Assembly: GCA_012842935.1 (NCBI GenBank) | Contig: DUSC01000165.1 | Location: 1 to 32,728 of the forward strand | Direction: 5' to 3' | Origin: Hyphomicrobiales bacterium | GTDB lineage: Bacteria; Pseudomonadota; Alphaproteobacteria; Rhizobiales; Rhizobiaceae | Length of the DNA: 32,728 nt | Part shown: positions 32,432-32,728 of the stretch, piece after piece | Numbering within the stretch: the first letter of the stretch is position 1 | Layout: each line of letters begins with the position of its first letter | Position numbers and translations under genes: made by a program | Notes under the pieces: model-generated | Database searches by the model: none | Told to the model about the DNA's origin: nothing | The model's input: only the letters and a program-made list of their open reading frames with translations

Positions 32432-32728
32432 GTGATCCCGGCTCCGCCGGACGCCGGGCCGATTCCTTCCGGTCCGGCCGACCCCTTTCGGCGTTTCGAC
32501 CTCTCCGCGCGCAGGACAATCGTGGTCGCCATCTCGGGCGGCAGCGATTCGACGGCGCTCCTTCTGCTGACCAGGGAGTGGCGCGACCGCGCTGCGCCGG
32601 AAACCCGTATCCTCGCCGCAACGGTCGACCACCGGTTGCGTCCCGAATCGACGGCTGAGGCCGCGGCGGTAGCCGCGCTCTGCGCCGGGCTCGGCATCGA
32701 CCACCTGACGCTGCCATGGACCGGCGGG
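32432..32728 (+). CDS. tilS: tRNA(Ile)-lysidine synthetase, N-terminal part
   Basis: The frame runs off the right edge; 99 residues are visible. The ATP pyrophosphatase P-loop [16 protein letters not shown] is at about residues 30-45, and [11 protein letters not shown] follows, both characteristic of TilS. TilS lysidinylates C34 of tRNA-Ile(CAU) so that it reads AUA. The GTG at 32432 is the likely start, 10 bases after the cpoB stop; no better start is visible. A pal-cpoB-tilS order, normally followed by ftsH, is standard in alphaproteobacteria. Confidence 0.9.
   Translation, partial: MIPAPPDAGPIPSGPADPFRRFDLSARRTIVVAISGGSDSTALLLLTREWRDRAAPETRILAATVDHRLRPESTAEAAAVAALCAGLGIDHLTLPWTGG

Overview
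This window looks like ordinary chromosome of a GC-rich alphaproteobacterium of the order Hyphomicrobiales (Rhizobiales), probably close to Phyllobacteriaceae/Mesorhizobium-like genera. The main reasons are the DUF1465/RcdA-like, DUF1127-like and DUF1304 genes, CtrA-type TTAA-N7-TTAA sites, an Hfq-class sRNA resembling the suhB/MmgR family, and the Tol-Pal gene order. GC content is high throughout, so long open frames occur on the opposite strand of almost every gene; these were discarded. No tRNA, rRNA, CRISPR array, insertion sequence or prophage was seen.

Layout. 1-5.2 kb: the start of an unknown gene, a spacer with REP-like inverted repeats, a small exported protein, a probable 6S RNA followed by fthC, a YmdB-like metallophosphoesterase, a TerC-like membrane protein, an exported metallo-beta-lactamase-fold protein and an ArsR/SRPBCC pair. 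5.3-10.6 kb: yebC overlapping a SelW-like gene, rpmE with its terminator, an MsbA-like ABC exporter, a GcvA-like LysR regulator divergent from a DUF1127-like gene, and a DUF1304 gene. 10.6-16.7 kb, minus strand: a MotB/OmpA-like and MotA/TolQ-like pair, a hemolysin-III protein, inositol monophosphatase, EF-P, a Sel1-repeat protein and a ThiE-like protein. 16.9-21.5 kb: a TSUP permease, an acyl-CoA synthetase, a small four-helix membrane protein with haem-oxidase-like histidines, an intergenic region with two CtrA sites and an sRNA, an RcdA-like gene, and a second TSUP permease.

21.6-32.7 kb: ruvC, ruvA and ruvB (Holliday-junction processing), then ybgC, tolQ, tolR, tolA, tolB, pal, cpoB (the envelope-constriction machine) and the start of tilS. 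The most unusual part is the ruv cluster. An AbrB/PIN toxin-antitoxin module sits between ruvA and ruvB. Between ruvC and ruvA lies a chimeric ORF joining an AbrB antitoxin N-terminus to the C-terminal end of a PIN toxin, as if a second module had collapsed by internal deletion. The promoter regions of both carry CTTAC/GTAAG half-sites, and the intact toxin overlaps the ruvB start codon. A secreted GH5 hydrolase gene is inverted between ruvB and ybgC.

Functional themes are DNA repair, cell-envelope division (Tol-Pal plus a second, non-flagellar proton-channel-like pair) and cell-cycle control (RcdA-like gene and CtrA sites). All functional names come from reading motifs by eye; no database search was run.
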